Shown here: positions 42,691 through 52,653 of the stretch, piece by piece | Layout of the letters: each line of letters starts with the position of its first letter | Numbering within the stretch: position 1 is the stretch's first letter | Source of the DNA: Hyphomicrobiaceae bacterium | GTDB taxonomy: Bacteria; Pseudomonadota; Alphaproteobacteria; Rhizobiales; Hyphomicrobiaceae | NCBI GenBank assembly: GCA_020638035.1 | Contig: JACKJI010000006.1 | Location: 75,823-139,822, forward strand | DNA: 64,000 nucleotides | Reading direction: 5' to 3' | Position numbers and translations under genes: made by a program | The notes under the pieces: model-generated | Seen by the model: the letters and a program-made list of their open reading frames with translations, nothing else | Told to the model about the DNA's origin: nothing | Databases searched by the model: none

Positions 42691-44595
42691 ATGAGCAGCC
42701 GCGACCCCGATAACTCCCAGAACATCCTGATCGCCCTCGTGCTGTCGATGCTGGTGCTGTTCGTCTGGCAGTACTTCTACGCCGGCCCCAAGATGGAAGC
42801 GGAGAAGACGCGCATCGAGCGCGAAGCGGCTTCGAAATCGGCCGACCCAGCCAAGCCGCAGGCAGCACAGGCGCCGGTCGCTCCGCCGGACGGGTCCGCA
42901 CCCAGGACGCCATCTGCTGCGCCAGGTGAAGCGCCGGCAGTCGCGGCGCCGGGAGCGCCGGTCGCCCCGCCGGCCGAGGCCGCGAAAGTGACGCGCGAAG
43001 CAGCCGTCGCCGCGGGTCCGCGCATTGCCGTCGACACGCCTTCGATCAAGGGGTCGATTCCGCTCAAGGGCGCACGCATCGACGACATCGTTCTTAACCG
43101 ATATCGCGAGACGGCCAACCCGACCTCACCCAACGTCGTGCTGTTCTCGCCCGCCGGTGCGCCCCATCCCTACTTCGCCGAGTTTGGCTGGGTGTCGGAC
43201 GGCGCGGCAAACATCAAGCTGCCTGACCGTGACACTCTCTGGACGCAGGAGGGCAGTGGCAATCTAACCCCCGATGCGCCCGTCACACTGTCGTGGAACA
43301 ACGGCTCCGGCCTCACCTTCAAGCGCACCATCGCCGTCGACCAGGACTATCTCTTCACCGTCTCCGACAAGGTCGAGAACGCCTCTGGCAGCGAAGTAAC
43401 GCTCTACCCCTTCGCCAGGCTCTATCGCTTCGGCACGCCGCTTGTGCAGGGCTTCTACATTCTGCACGAGGGTCTGATCGGTGTTGCTGGCGAGCAGGGC
43501 CTGCAGGAAATCACCTATAAGGACGCCCTGAAGAACGGCGCCAAGACGTTCAAGGACGTCAAGGGCGGCTGGCTCGGCGTCACGGACAAGTACTGGGCGG
43601 CAGCGCTCATTCCCGAGCAGACAATCCCTTATCGGGCGAACTTTTCCGGCACCGCCAAGGGCACCGGCGGCTTCGACGACAGCTACCAGACCGACTACCT
43701 GCTGGAAGCCATCAAGATCCCCAACGGGCAGAGCCACACGCTTGAGCAGCGGCTTTATGCCGGCGCCAAGAAGGTCAAGCTGATCGAGGGCTATCAGGAC
43801 AAGCTCGGCATCAAGCAGTTCGACCTGATGATCGATTGGGGCTGGTTCTACTTCATCACCAAGCCGCTGTTCCACCTGCTCGACTGGCTCTACAAGCTGC
43901 TCGGCAACTTCGGCATCGCCATTCTCGCCACCACCGTGCTCGTCAAGGCAGCGTTCTTCCCGCTCGCCAACAAGAGCTACGAGTCGATGGCGAAGATGAA
44001 AAAGCTGCAACCGCAAATGGAGCAGTTACGCGAGCGCTTCAAGGACGACAAGGCGCGCCAGCAGCAGGAGCTGATGGCGCTCTACCAGAAGGAAAAGATC
44101 AATCCTCTGGCGGGCTGTCTGCCAATCCTTCTGCAGATCCCGGTGTTCTTCGCGCTCTACAAGGTTCTGTTCGTGACGATCGACATGCGTCACGCCCCCT
44201 TCTACGGCTGGATCCACGATCTGTCCGCGCCTGATCCCACATCGCTCTTCAACCTGTTCGGGTTGTTGCCGTTCGCGGTGCCCGAGTTCCTGCACATCGG
44301 TGCGTGGCCGGTGCTGATGGGCATCACGATGTGGGTCCAGATGCAGCTCAATCCGAAGCAACCCGACCCCACGCAGCAGGCGATCTTCAACTGGATGCCA
44401 GTACTGTTCACGTTCCTCCTGGCGACGTTCCCGGCCGGCCTCGTCATCTACTGGGCCTGGAACAACGTGCTGTCGATCGCGCAGCAGTACACGATCATGA
44501 AGCGCCAGGGCACCGAGATCCCGCTCAAGGACAACGTCAAGTCTACGTTCTCAGCGATCGGACGCCTGCTCGGCGGTGACAAGGGCAAGAAATGA
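42691..44595 (+). CDS. yidC: Membrane protein insertase YidC, 634 aa
   Basis: YidC inserts and folds inner-membrane proteins with or without Sec. A start helix (NILIALVLSMLVLFVWQYF) is followed by an Ala/Pro linker, a periplasmic beta domain (about 105-355) and the conserved membrane core with five helices (from about residue 385: FGIAILATTVLVKAAFFPLANKSYESM onwards). No yidD lies between rnpA and yidC. The ATG at 42691 is the first in frame. Confidence 0.95.
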   Translation: MSSRDPDNSQNILIALVLSMLVLFVWQYFYAGPKMEAEKTRIEREAASKSADPAKPQAAQAPVAPPDGSAPRTPSAAPGEAPAVAAPGAPVAPPAEAAKVTREAAVAAGPRIAVDTPSIKGSIPLKGARIDDIVLNRYRETANPTSPNVVLFSPAGAPHPYFAEFGWVSDGAANIKLPDRDTLWTQEGSGNLTPDAPVTLSWNNGSGLTFKRTIAVDQDYLFTVSDKVENASGSEVTLYPFARLYRFGTPLVQGFYILHEGLIGVAGEQGLQEITYKDALKNGAKTFKDVKGGWLGVTDKYWAAALIPEQTIPYRANFSGTAKGTGGFDDSYQTDYLLEAIKIPNGQSHTLEQRLYAGAKKVKLIEGYQDKLGIKQFDLMIDWGWFYFITKPLFHLLDWLYKLLGNFGIAILATTVLVKAAFFPLANKSYESMAKMKKLQPQMEQLRERFKDDKARQQQELMALYQKEKINPLAGCLPILLQIPVFFALYKVLFVTIDMRHAPFYGWIHDLSAPDPTSLFNLFGLLPFAVPEFLHIGAWPVLMGITMWVQMQLNPKQPDPTQQAIFNWMPVLFTFLLATFPAGLVIYWAWNNVLSIAQQYTIMKRQGTEIPLKDNVKSTFSAIGRLLGGDKGKK

Positions 44596-44659
44596 GACTG
44601 CAGCGGGGGCCGGGCACAACACCGGCCCTCACGGTTTGCAGCGACGCGAGTGCTGATTG

Positions 44660-45313
44660 ATGACGTCCGAATTCACCGATGCGGAGCTGAAGGCCGGACA
44701 ACTCCTGTTCGAGCGGCCGTGGCGGTTCGTGATGGGCGTCCCCTCGCTCGACTTCCTGCCGCCTGCCGGTCCCGTCGAGATCGCCTTCGCCGGTCGCTCC
44801 AACGTCGGCAAATCCTCACTCATCAATGCGCTCGTCCGCCAGAACGGTCTTGCGCGCACCTCCAACACGCCGGGACGTACGCAGGAGCTGAACTTCTTCG
44901 TCACCGACAACGTGCCACTGCAAATCGTCGACATGCCCGGATACGGCTTCGCGAAGGCACCGAAGGAAAAAGTCGATCAATGGACCGATCTCGTGTTCGC
45001 CTACCTCCAGGGACGGGCGACGCTGGCACGTGTCTATCTCCTGATCGACGCACGGCACGGCATCAAGGCGGTCGACGAAAAGATCCTTGAAATGCTCGAC
45101 ACTGCGGCGGTGTCGTATCAGATCGTGCTGACCAAGCTCGACAAGATCTCGGAGGCCGCACGGCCCAAGATGATCGCAGCGACCCAGGCCGTACTTGCCA
45201 AGCATCCGGCGGCATTCCCCGCGATCCTGGGCACATCGTCGGAAAAAGGGATCGGCATCGCTGAGCTGCGCGCCACCATCGCCGCTCTGCTGGCGGAACG
45301 GACCAGCCTATAG
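44660..45313 (+). CDS. engB: GTP-binding protein EngB/YihA (ribosome biogenesis, division), 217 aa
   Basis: G1 is GRSNVGKSS, G3 is DMPGYG and G4 is TKLDK, in an EngB-length protein. The ATG at 44660 is used; a TTG one codon upstream is in frame. EngB-type GTPases are needed for large-subunit assembly. It follows yidC in the typical alphaproteobacterial order. Confidence 0.95.
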   Translation: MTSEFTDAELKAGQLLFERPWRFVMGVPSLDFLPPAGPVEIAFAGRSNVGKSSLINALVRQNGLARTSNTPGRTQELNFFVTDNVPLQIVDMPGYGFAKAPKEKVDQWTDLVFAYLQGRATLARVYLLIDARHGIKAVDEKILEMLDTAAVSYQIVLTKLDKISEAARPKMIAATQAVLAKHPAAFPAILGTSSEKGIGIAELRATIAALLAERTSL

Positions 45314-45364
45314 CCCCACCACATCATTGCGGCAGAGCATTTGGCACTCCGTTCGCAGCACGGC

Positions 45365-47728
45365 TCATTTCAAGATCATGCCCAACAGCTTGGCGAACGT
45401 CGCCGGAAGGTCCTCGCCGAAACGCGCCAGCACGCCGCCGGCAACCGCCGCCAGCACCCAGCCACCAGCCTTGCGGGCGCTCTGCGCAAAGTTGATGCGC
45501 ACCTTCACGTTGACGATCTGGTCGGGCAACGCGGTCTCCGCGGCAAGGCCGTCCGTGCCGACCGTGCGCGCAGAAACGACGAGTTGCAGGCGCCTCGTCC
45601 CGCGCACCCGTGGGGTCACGGTCCAACGCCAGCTCGCATAGTCGTCGGTGATGAGACCCAGCGTGTTCTCGATCCATTGCGTCTCGGGCGAAGCGGTCTC
45701 GATGAAGAAGCCTCCGTCAGGTGCCCGCAGACGCACAGACATGGCTTTCGTCACCGTCAGCTCGTGACGCCAGACAGCGCCCCCGCCCTGCAGGCCATCC
45801 GCCAGCGCCTTCACCTCGGAGCGCGCAATGCGCGCCTCGACAATCACAGGGATGCCGACGCGCATGGAGCGCGGGATGTTCTCGACCATCTGGCCGAGGG
45901 CCAGTTCGGGCGACCGCGGACGCTGTGGCGCCCCTGGCAATTCAGGAGATGGTGAGGACCCAGCTTCGCCTGCCCGACCGAGCGTCGGCCCGGTGGTCGG
46001 TGCCGGCCCAGGCCCTTGCCGGGGATGTCGCGCCTGTTGTGCAGCGGCCGGGGGAAGTGGCTGACCATGACCTGCCGGACCCCGCGGCGCAGGAGGAGGC
46101 AATGGGCTTCCGGGTGGTCCCAAGGAGGCCGGTTGTGCGGTTGCGGGCGGCAATCCGGGCAGCGGTGCACGCGGCGGCCCCGCATGCTGGCGGCCTGGCG
46201 GAGGAGGCGGTTGCACGACGGGCGGGGCCGACGGCAAGGCCGGATTGCGGGCAGGTGATTGAGCCGGTCCACCACCCCCTGAGGGCGCACCGGCGGATCC
46301 GAAGAAATCGCGATCGGTCGGCCGTAACGGCGCAGACGGTCGAGGTCCGGGCGCTGGCATCGCCGGCGCAGGCGCGCGGCTTGGCGCCGGCACGCCGGAC
46401 GCAGGAGCAACTGGAGGGAGATTGCCGGCTCCGGCGGATGGCGGCATCGTCCCCGGTCCAGGCGGCGGCCCAACAGGTGCGCCGACTGTTGGATCGGAGT
46501 GCGGGAGCGGCGGCCACGGCGGCGCCACCGGAGCGGGCCGGCTTGACTTGCGTATTGTTGCCAGCACCTCGTCAATGGCCGTCTCTTTATCGCTCGCCAC
46601 GGTTCTGGCGCGCTCCCCGATCGGTGGAGGCGGCGGAGCTGACGGCGCAGACGGAACCGGCGCAGCTGCTTCTCGAAGCGGCGCCATATCGCGCGGAGAA
46701 ACGGCTGCCGCATTGTCCTCCGCCTGCACCGGCTCCGGCCGCAGCTCGGGACGAATCGCGCCTGGTGGGAGTGGACGTCTTGCGGGCGGAGCAGGATGTG
46801 GCCCAGGACCCGCAGGTTCGGAGCCGACCGCGCCATTCGCCCCAGCACCGGCTACCGCTGGCCCGCCGCCGGCCTGGCCCCTATCCACCGGAAGCGCCTG
46901 CTGCTCAGGACTCGCGGGGGACGCCTCCGCGACATCGCCCTCGTCCGCAATTCGATCGTCTACGCCCTCATCTGACGACTGCGGCAACTCGGAGTAGCCA
47001 GGCGCGATGCGGCCCTGCACACGCTGACGGGCCGAGGCCAGTATCTCGTCGGCCGTCGCACCGGGTGGATGACGTTGGGGTTGTTGCGACGCTGCTGACG
47101 GCACAGCCGCGGGCGTTGGCACAACGGCAGCCGGCGCGCGACCCTGATCAGTCGGCCCCGCCGGTGCTGCTGCCGGTGCGGTGTCTTCCATCCGCCGCTG
47201 CTCGGAAACTGATGCCGGTGCGGATGCCTCGTCGAAGGCTGCGTCGGACGTCTCCAACGCCTCTTCTTCCGCTTCCATCGCCACTTGCAGAGCCTTGATC
47301 GCCTCCTCGAAGGTCATGCCGCGAGCGCGCAGCAGGTGCGCCGCCGTCGAACGGCCGTCACCGACGATCGCCGCCAGCACGATAGCGCCATCGATGGCGT
47401 CGCGGCGCCCGCGAGCAGCCGCGGCCGACGCTTCCAGAATCTGACGCAGGTCGTCGGAAATACCGGCGGCACCATCGTTGGCACTGCGCTCTTCCAGGCG
47501 ACCTAAATGCGAGGAGACATCCCCCTTCAGCTGGTCGATCTCGACGGCGCTGACAGTGAGCACGCGGACGGCATCGGGGTCCTCGGTGAGAGCCAGCAGC
47601 AGATGCTCCAGCGTCACCTCTGGATGCGCCTGCTGGGTGGCATAGTCGGCGGCCCGCGCCAGCGTCTCCGCAAGATTGCGCGATGGCGGGAGAATCTGGC
47701 CGATCTCATCGATGATCGCATGCGCCAT
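45365..47728 (-). CDS. Clp-N (ClpA-like repeat) protein with long Pro-rich linker and C-terminal tail anchor, 787 aa
   Basis: Residues 1-150 contain two Clp-N-like helical repeats (YATQQAHPEVTLEHLLLALTEDPDAVRVL, then GRRDAIDGAIVLAAIVGDGRSTAAHLLRARG, each shown in part here). A linker of about 430 residues, very rich in Pro, Ala and Gly, follows. The C-terminal 180 residues form a beta-rich domain (VEARIARSEVKALADG, WRHELTVTKAMSVRL, WTVTPRVRGTRRLQLVVSA) and a final hydrophobic helix (GGWVLAAVAGGVLARF). No AAA+ module is present. It is on the opposite strand between engB and argB. I chose the ATG at 47728 because the Clp-N fold starts there. Function unknown; a membrane-tethered adaptor that binds protease substrates or partners is an inference. 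Confidence 0.7.
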   Translation of the reverse strand: MAHAIIDEIGQILPPSRNLAETLARAADYATQQAHPEVTLEHLLLALTEDPDAVRVLTVSAVEIDQLKGDVSSHLGRLEERSANDGAAGISDDLRQILEASAAAARGRRDAIDGAIVLAAIVGDGRSTAAHLLRARGMTFEEAIKALQVAMEAEEEALETSDAAFDEASAPASVSEQRRMEDTAPAAAPAGPTDQGRAPAAVVPTPAAVPSAASQQPQRHPPGATADEILASARQRVQGRIAPGYSELPQSSDEGVDDRIADEGDVAEASPASPEQQALPVDRGQAGGGPAVAGAGANGAVGSEPAGPGPHPAPPARRPLPPGAIRPELRPEPVQAEDNAAAVSPRDMAPLREAAAPVPSAPSAPPPPPIGERARTVASDKETAIDEVLATIRKSSRPAPVAPPWPPLPHSDPTVGAPVGPPPGPGTMPPSAGAGNLPPVAPASGVPAPSRAPAPAMPAPGPRPSAPLRPTDRDFFGSAGAPSGGGGPAQSPARNPALPSAPPVVQPPPPPGRQHAGPPRAPLPGLPPATAQPASLGPPGSPLPPPAPRGPAGHGQPLPPAAAQQARHPRQGPGPAPTTGPTLGRAGEAGSSPSPELPGAPQRPRSPELALGQMVENIPRSMRVGIPVIVEARIARSEVKALADGLQGGGAVWRHELTVTKAMSVRLRAPDGGFFIETASPETQWIENTLGLITDDYASWRWTVTPRVRGTRRLQLVVSARTVGTDGLAAETALPDQIVNVKVRINFAQSARKAGGWVLAAVAGGVLARFGEDLPATFAKLLGMILK

Positions 47729-48059
47729 CGGCGCCGTCCCTCCACTGTCCTTATCGTCCGCCCAGCCGCCCCGCCGACACGCGCACCGACCCGTTCCGCT
47801 GCCTTGCCCGCGAATCTCGAATTCCGGGCGGCAGGTTAGCCGATCCCTTCCGCGTCCGCACCGCCGTGGCGCCACCATCCCCCAGGTTTCGCGATTACAA
47901 CGCTAGCGGCGAATTATGGGGGAAATCCGTTGTGGCCACCGGGCAACTGGCTATAAGTGCGCCGACCGCCTCGGCATGACCGGGTGGGACTGGCTCTTGC
48001 GCTGGCGGCACAGCTCGCGCGCCGGTACGAGAGCCACTCAATCTGGGGATCGAGCAACG

Positions 48060-49034
48060 ATGACGACCAAGGCCAAGTCGAAACCGGCAATAGCCGTACG
48101 CCCGGCGGACACCTCCGACATCAACGCCCACGCCAAGGCGCGCATCCTGGCCGAAGCGCTGCCGCACATGATCCGCTACGACGAAGAGACCGTCGTCATC
48201 AAGTTCGGCGGCAACGCGATGGGCGACCAGGAGCTGGCCGACGCTTTCGCCAAGGACGTCATCTATCTCAAGCAGTCGGGCATCAATCCGGTCGTCGTCC
48301 ACGGTGGCGGACCGCAGATCGCCGATATGCTGAAGAAGCTCGAGATCAAGAGCGAGTTCCGCCACGGCCTGCGCGTCACCGACAAGCCGACCGTCGAGAT
48401 CGTCGAGATGGTCCTCGCCGGCAAGATCAACAAGGAGATCGTTTCGGCGATCAACCGGCAGGGCGGCAAGGCTGTCGGCATCTCCGGCAAGGACGCCAAC
48501 CTGATGATCGCCAAACGCATCACCGAGATGGCAGACCCTGGATCGAACCTCATGCAGGCCGTCGACATCGGCTACGTCGGCGACCCTATCGAGGTGAACC
48601 CGCATATCATCGACGTTATCTCGAGGTCGGATCTCATTCCCGTGGTGGCGCCGATCGGTCTCGACCGTGATGGCAACACGCTCAACATCAACGCCGACAC
48701 GTTCGCCTCCGCACTCGCCGCGCGCATGAAGGCGAAGCGGCTCCTGCTGCTCACCGACATCGCCGGCGTGCTCGACGAGAACGACACGCTGATCGAGGAA
48801 TTGTCGATCGAAGAGGCACGCAGGTTGATCCGCGAGGGCACCATCTCAGGCGGCATGATCCCCAAGATCGAAGGCTGCATCGAAGTGGTCGAAGCGGGCG
48901 TTGAAGCCGTCGTCATCATCGACGGACGAGTACCGCACTGCGTACTGCTGGAGCTGTTGACCGAGCACGGCGTCGGCACGCTCGTTGGCACCGCGCGCAA
49001 ATTGCCGAGCGCGGTGGCGGCAAAATCGGGCTGA
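48060..49034 (+). CDS. argB: N-acetylglutamate kinase, 324 aa
   Basis: The enzyme phosphorylates N-acetylglutamate in arginine biosynthesis. The glycine-rich VIKFGGNAMGD and VVVHGGGPQI, and the substrate-binding RHGLRVTD, are all present. The ATG at 48060 is preferred over an in-frame upstream start at 47916 because conserved sequence begins shortly after it. Confidence 0.95.
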   Translation: MTTKAKSKPAIAVRPADTSDINAHAKARILAEALPHMIRYDEETVVIKFGGNAMGDQELADAFAKDVIYLKQSGINPVVVHGGGPQIADMLKKLEIKSEFRHGLRVTDKPTVEIVEMVLAGKINKEIVSAINRQGGKAVGISGKDANLMIAKRITEMADPGSNLMQAVDIGYVGDPIEVNPHIIDVISRSDLIPVVAPIGLDRDGNTLNINADTFASALAARMKAKRLLLLTDIAGVLDENDTLIEELSIEEARRLIREGTISGGMIPKIEGCIEVVEAGVEAVVIIDGRVPHCVLLELLTEHGVGTLVGTARKLPSAVAAKSG

Positions 49035-49321
49035 CGCCCACAGGTCCAAATCGCCCACTGCTGATTGCGTCGCCCTCCGGCCTTTGCAGACTAGGTGTCA
49101 CCGATCGACTTCAGACGGAAATGTCGACGGAGCTGGTCCTGAACATCTGTGGGTGCGGCGACAGCCGCGGCCGATATGCTCGTTACGGCTGACCAGAACC
49201 ATCTCAACCGGCACCCGCAGGACGGAGCGCTTCCGCTCCGCCCTACCGGATCCGAATGCAACCACTCTGCGACGGGGGGACTGTCGACCGTGTTGCGTCC
49301 GGTTGGCTCGCCAAAAGGCCT

Positions 49322-50146
49322 CTACGCCTTGGTAATGACGATTTCGGCATAGGCTGCCGGGACGCGCATCGAGCCGTCGTTGACGGTGTTGCGTTCGGCA
49401 ATCAGCGAAATGATGGCACGCTCCAGCTCCATCTGGCCTTGCTCATCAAGAGCAAGAAACGCCTTGTGAACGGGACCGTAGTAGCTACGGAAGATGTCGA
49501 CGAAATGCTCCGGCGAGCGGTAGCGGAAGACGAAATTCTTCTCCGTCACATCAATGGCGCGCGCACGCGCAGCAAACGTCTCGTTGATCCAGTCGCGCGT
49601 GCCCCACAACGCAGGCGACGAGACGCCAGCCGGCGGCGGCACTTTCGCGCCCAGCACCTTGAACAGGGCACCAATGAAGCTTGTGGGCGTCCAGTTCGCG
49701 AGACCGATCTTGCCGCCACTGTTGCAGACGCGGACGAGTTCGGCGGCGGCCTGCTTCTGATTGGGCGCAAACATCACGCCGAATGTCGAGACGACGGCAT
49801 CGAATTGGTTGTCGGCAAACGGCAGCTCTTCGGCATCCGCGATCTGGTAGCGAACGGGCAGGTTCTCGGCGACCGCACGCGCTTCGCTGCGGGCAAGCAG
49901 GGTATCGACATAGTCCGTCGACGTGACATCGCACCAGCGACGTGCGAATGCCAGAGTGGCGTTGCCGTTGCCGGCGGCAACATCGAGGACGCCGGAACCG
50001 GGCCGAAGGTCCAGAGCTTCAGCCAGCTCTTCACCAACGATCTGCAGCGTGGTGCCGACCTTGGCATAATCACCAGAACTCCACGCGGCGTTCTGCTTCA
50101 CCTTGATGGCGCTATAGTCGGGGGTGATTGTTGCGTGCGCGTTCAT
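49322..50146 (-). CDS. Class I SAM-dependent methyltransferase, 274 aa
   Basis: The SAM-binding motif GVLDVAAGNGNATLA is at about residues 49-63, followed by acidic D in TSTDYV, and motif post-I IADAEELPFADNQFDAVVS. The overall order is that of UbiE/Erg6-like small-molecule methyltransferases. Substrate cannot be inferred. It is divergent from the regulator at 50405, which may control it. Confidence 0.85.
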   Translation of the reverse strand: MNAHATITPDYSAIKVKQNAAWSSGDYAKVGTTLQIVGEELAEALDLRPGSGVLDVAAGNGNATLAFARRWCDVTSTDYVDTLLARSEARAVAENLPVRYQIADAEELPFADNQFDAVVSTFGVMFAPNQKQAAAELVRVCNSGGKIGLANWTPTSFIGALFKVLGAKVPPPAGVSSPALWGTRDWINETFAARARAIDVTEKNFVFRYRSPEHFVDIFRSYYGPVHKAFLALDEQGQMELERAIISLIAERNTVNDGSMRVPAAYAEIVITKA

Positions 50147-50404
50147 CTTTGTGTTTCCTTTGTCCGGGTTGAATTTCGAGGCTGCCCAGCGGGCGCGTGA
50201 TCTTCTGTGTTGGTTTCCGTTGCGGTCGTGGCTGCGTCACGGCACCTTGTCTAACGCCCCTTGAAATCCGTAGCTTGAGGGCAACATGGGCTTTGTTTGG
50301 GGATTTGCGGGGGAAAGCAGGGGGACTTTTTCCGGGGTTGGCAGCATGGCCACCGCTCCCCGCATACAGATCGCGTTGCGTATCGGATCGCGGCCGAGGC
50401 GGGC

Positions 50405-52009
50405 ATGATCTACCGGTTTGCCGAGTTCGAACTCGACACGAACAGCTACGAGCTGCGCCGGAATGGACAGGTCTGCCATGCCGAGCCGCTGGTATTCGAT
50501 CTGCTGGTCTTCTTCCTGCAAACCAACGGCCGCATCGTGGGTCGCGATGACATCGTGGAACAGGTTTGGAAAGGCCGGATCGTTTCGGATACGACCATCT
50601 CGAGCGCGGTGAAGTCGGCGCGTCAAATTCTTGGCGACAGCGGGGCGGAACAGAGGTTCATCCGAACAGTCCGCGGACGGGGCTTCCAGTTCGTGGCCCC
50701 GGTCGAGACCGTGGATGACGATGTTCCAATGTCTGCCGGTACGACCAACGCAAGACGTGTCGTGGCAAAGCCGGCACACCCCGTCGTGCCGGAGCGTACG
50801 ACGGCACCGGAAGATGCAGGGAGCCGACCATCGATCGCGGTCCTCCCGATACGGTTGCTGACACAGAGCGAACGTTATGGATCTTTAGGCGATGCGATCT
50901 CTCACGAAGTCATCGTTGAACTGGCGCGACTGCACTGGCTGCACGTCATCAATCGAGGGTCGTCGTTCGCCTTCCGGACGAACGATCCCGATTTGCAATC
51001 GATCAGCCAGGTTCTCGGAGTTCGCTACATCCTCTCCGGCACACTGACGCTGCACGCTGAAACAAGCGTCGTCACCGTCGAACTCGCTCAGGCGCGCGAT
51101 GGTCGTATTGTCTGGGCGGAACGATTCGAGCAGCCGATCCACGACCTGCTTCACCTAAGGTCATCGATCGCCGCCAGCATCGTCGGCACAATAGAGACCC
51201 GAATTCAGATTGCCGAAGCGATTGCAGCAGGGCGGTTTCCAACTGAGAACCTCGATGCCTGGTCGGCATATCACCGCGGGCTCTGGCACATGTTCCGCTT
51301 CAATCGCGCCGACAATGCCGCTGCCCACGACTACTTCAAGCGGGCGATCGAGGGCGACCCGGACTTCGCGCGGGCGCATGCCGCACTGTCATTCACGCAT
51401 TTCCAGAACGCGTTCCTCCACTTTACCGACGACCGCGCACTGGACCTGAAACTGACGCGCAGATTTGCAGAAAAAGCGTTCGGTCTCGATCCATTCGATC
51501 CCTTCGTCAACCTGACGATGGGGCGCGCCAGCTGGATTGCAGGAGATCTCGCCGGTGCCGTGCCGTGGTTGGACCGAAGCATCGAGCTGAGCCCCAACTA
51601 CGCGTTTGCAATCTACAATCGTGCGCTGATGGGCGTTCTGAGCGGAGAGGGCGAGGCCAGCGCCATCCAGGTGGACAAGGCCATTTCACTGAGCCCGATC
51701 GATCCACTGAGCTATGCGATGCTGAGCACTCGGGCACTTTCGCATATGATCCGCGGCGATTTCGATGGTGCGAAAGAATGGATCGGGCGTGCGATCAAGA
51801 TTCCCAACGCACATTTCCAAATCTTCGTGATTGCGGCGATTGCCTACGAATGCGCAGGACAACGTGATGATGCTCTCAAGTGCATCAAGCGCCTGCGACT
51901 GCTCCATCCCGGATTCAAGGCAGAAGAGTTCTTCCGTGCCTTTCCCTTCGAACTGAGCACCTTCCGCACCGTTGCGGCCGATGCTCTGAAGCGGCTGGGT
52001 CTGGACTGA
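50405..52009 (+). CDS. OmpR-type winged-helix regulator with TolB/adenylate-cyclase-like and TPR domains, 534 aa
   Basis: The N-terminal 95 residues are a winged helix (YRFAEFELDTNSYELRRNG ... TVRGRGFQFVAPV) without a receiver. A central domain (IAVLPIRLL onwards, FRTNDP...LGVRYILSGTL) resembles that of cyclase-linked regulators, and TPR-like repeats follow (ALSFTHFQNAFLHF, NYAFAIYNRALMGV). No transmembrane helix is seen. ATG 50405 is used; 50297 would add 36 residues without motif. Ligand unknown. Confidence 0.8.
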   Translation: MIYRFAEFELDTNSYELRRNGQVCHAEPLVFDLLVFFLQTNGRIVGRDDIVEQVWKGRIVSDTTISSAVKSARQILGDSGAEQRFIRTVRGRGFQFVAPVETVDDDVPMSAGTTNARRVVAKPAHPVVPERTTAPEDAGSRPSIAVLPIRLLTQSERYGSLGDAISHEVIVELARLHWLHVINRGSSFAFRTNDPDLQSISQVLGVRYILSGTLTLHAETSVVTVELAQARDGRIVWAERFEQPIHDLLHLRSSIAASIVGTIETRIQIAEAIAAGRFPTENLDAWSAYHRGLWHMFRFNRADNAAAHDYFKRAIEGDPDFARAHAALSFTHFQNAFLHFTDDRALDLKLTRRFAEKAFGLDPFDPFVNLTMGRASWIAGDLAGAVPWLDRSIELSPNYAFAIYNRALMGVLSGEGEASAIQVDKAISLSPIDPLSYAMLSTRALSHMIRGDFDGAKEWIGRAIKIPNAHFQIFVIAAIAYECAGQRDDALKCIKRLRLLHPGFKAEEFFRAFPFELSTFRTVAADALKRLGLD

Positions 52010-52160
52010 ACGATTAATGTACCGCTGCGGTAGCCGGCAGCCTCGACACACCTGGGCAAGCTGCCGGCGAACCCCACCACTCGCCACCATCGCTGGATCG
52101 CGAGATCGTCCCTGCACACTAGCGGCACAGTTCTGCCTTTGACCCTGAGTGGTCATCAAA

Positions 52161-52538
52161 TCAGTTTGGCTGTTTGTATACCCACCACGCCAGTGGAATG
52201 ACTGCGCTTTCCAATATGGCGTAGAAGACAAATAAGGGAGAAGGGAAGCCATCGACGCCAAAGCTCAGGAGCCGGCCGACGACGAGTCCACCCGCGAACA
52301 CGATCGTCGTCAATATTGCCGTGTCCTCATGCGAATCCGTCACGGCACAGAAGAGCCAGAACGCGCCCAATGCAAGATAAAGGCACATCACAGCTCTGAG
52401 GATGTGCGCAAAATCCACGCTCAAGTCTGCCACGCCAAGGAAGGTTCTAGCGAACCACTGGGGATCGATGCCGTACAGAAGCGCGATCACTGAAACCATG
52501 GCAAAGGCCAAAAACAGAAAGCTTTTCTTCAAGACCAT
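52161..52538 (-). CDS. DUF4345-like small membrane protein, 125 aa
   Basis: Four hydrophobic helices (near residues 5-23, 40-62, 70-93 and 100-118) form the whole protein. GAGGAAGT lies five bases before the second of two adjacent ATGs, so I use 52538; the first is 52541. The order of hydrophobic segments and the RAVMCLYLALGAFW motif suit DUF4345. Function unknown. Confidence 0.65.
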   Translation of the reverse strand: MVLKKSFLFLAFAMVSVIALLYGIDPQWFARTFLGVADLSVDFAHILRAVMCLYLALGAFWLFCAVTDSHEDTAILTTIVFAGGLVVGRLLSFGVDGFPSPLFVFYAILESAVIPLAWWVYKQPN

Positions 52539-52653
52539 CATACTTCCTCGACAACCAGTCGGGCCAAAATACGTTACCCACCGATCAAGCGCAATTCCAC
52601 TGCAAGTTACCTTGATGTCCCCTCCTGGCCCACACCAGACCTGCCTGATACCC

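Noticed and set aside
45721..47298. Long plus-strand open frame opposite the proline-rich gene
   Set aside because: It arises from GC-rich codon bias in the Pro/Ala/Gly linker of the minus-strand gene, contains no recognisable domain, and would overlap that gene for its full length.
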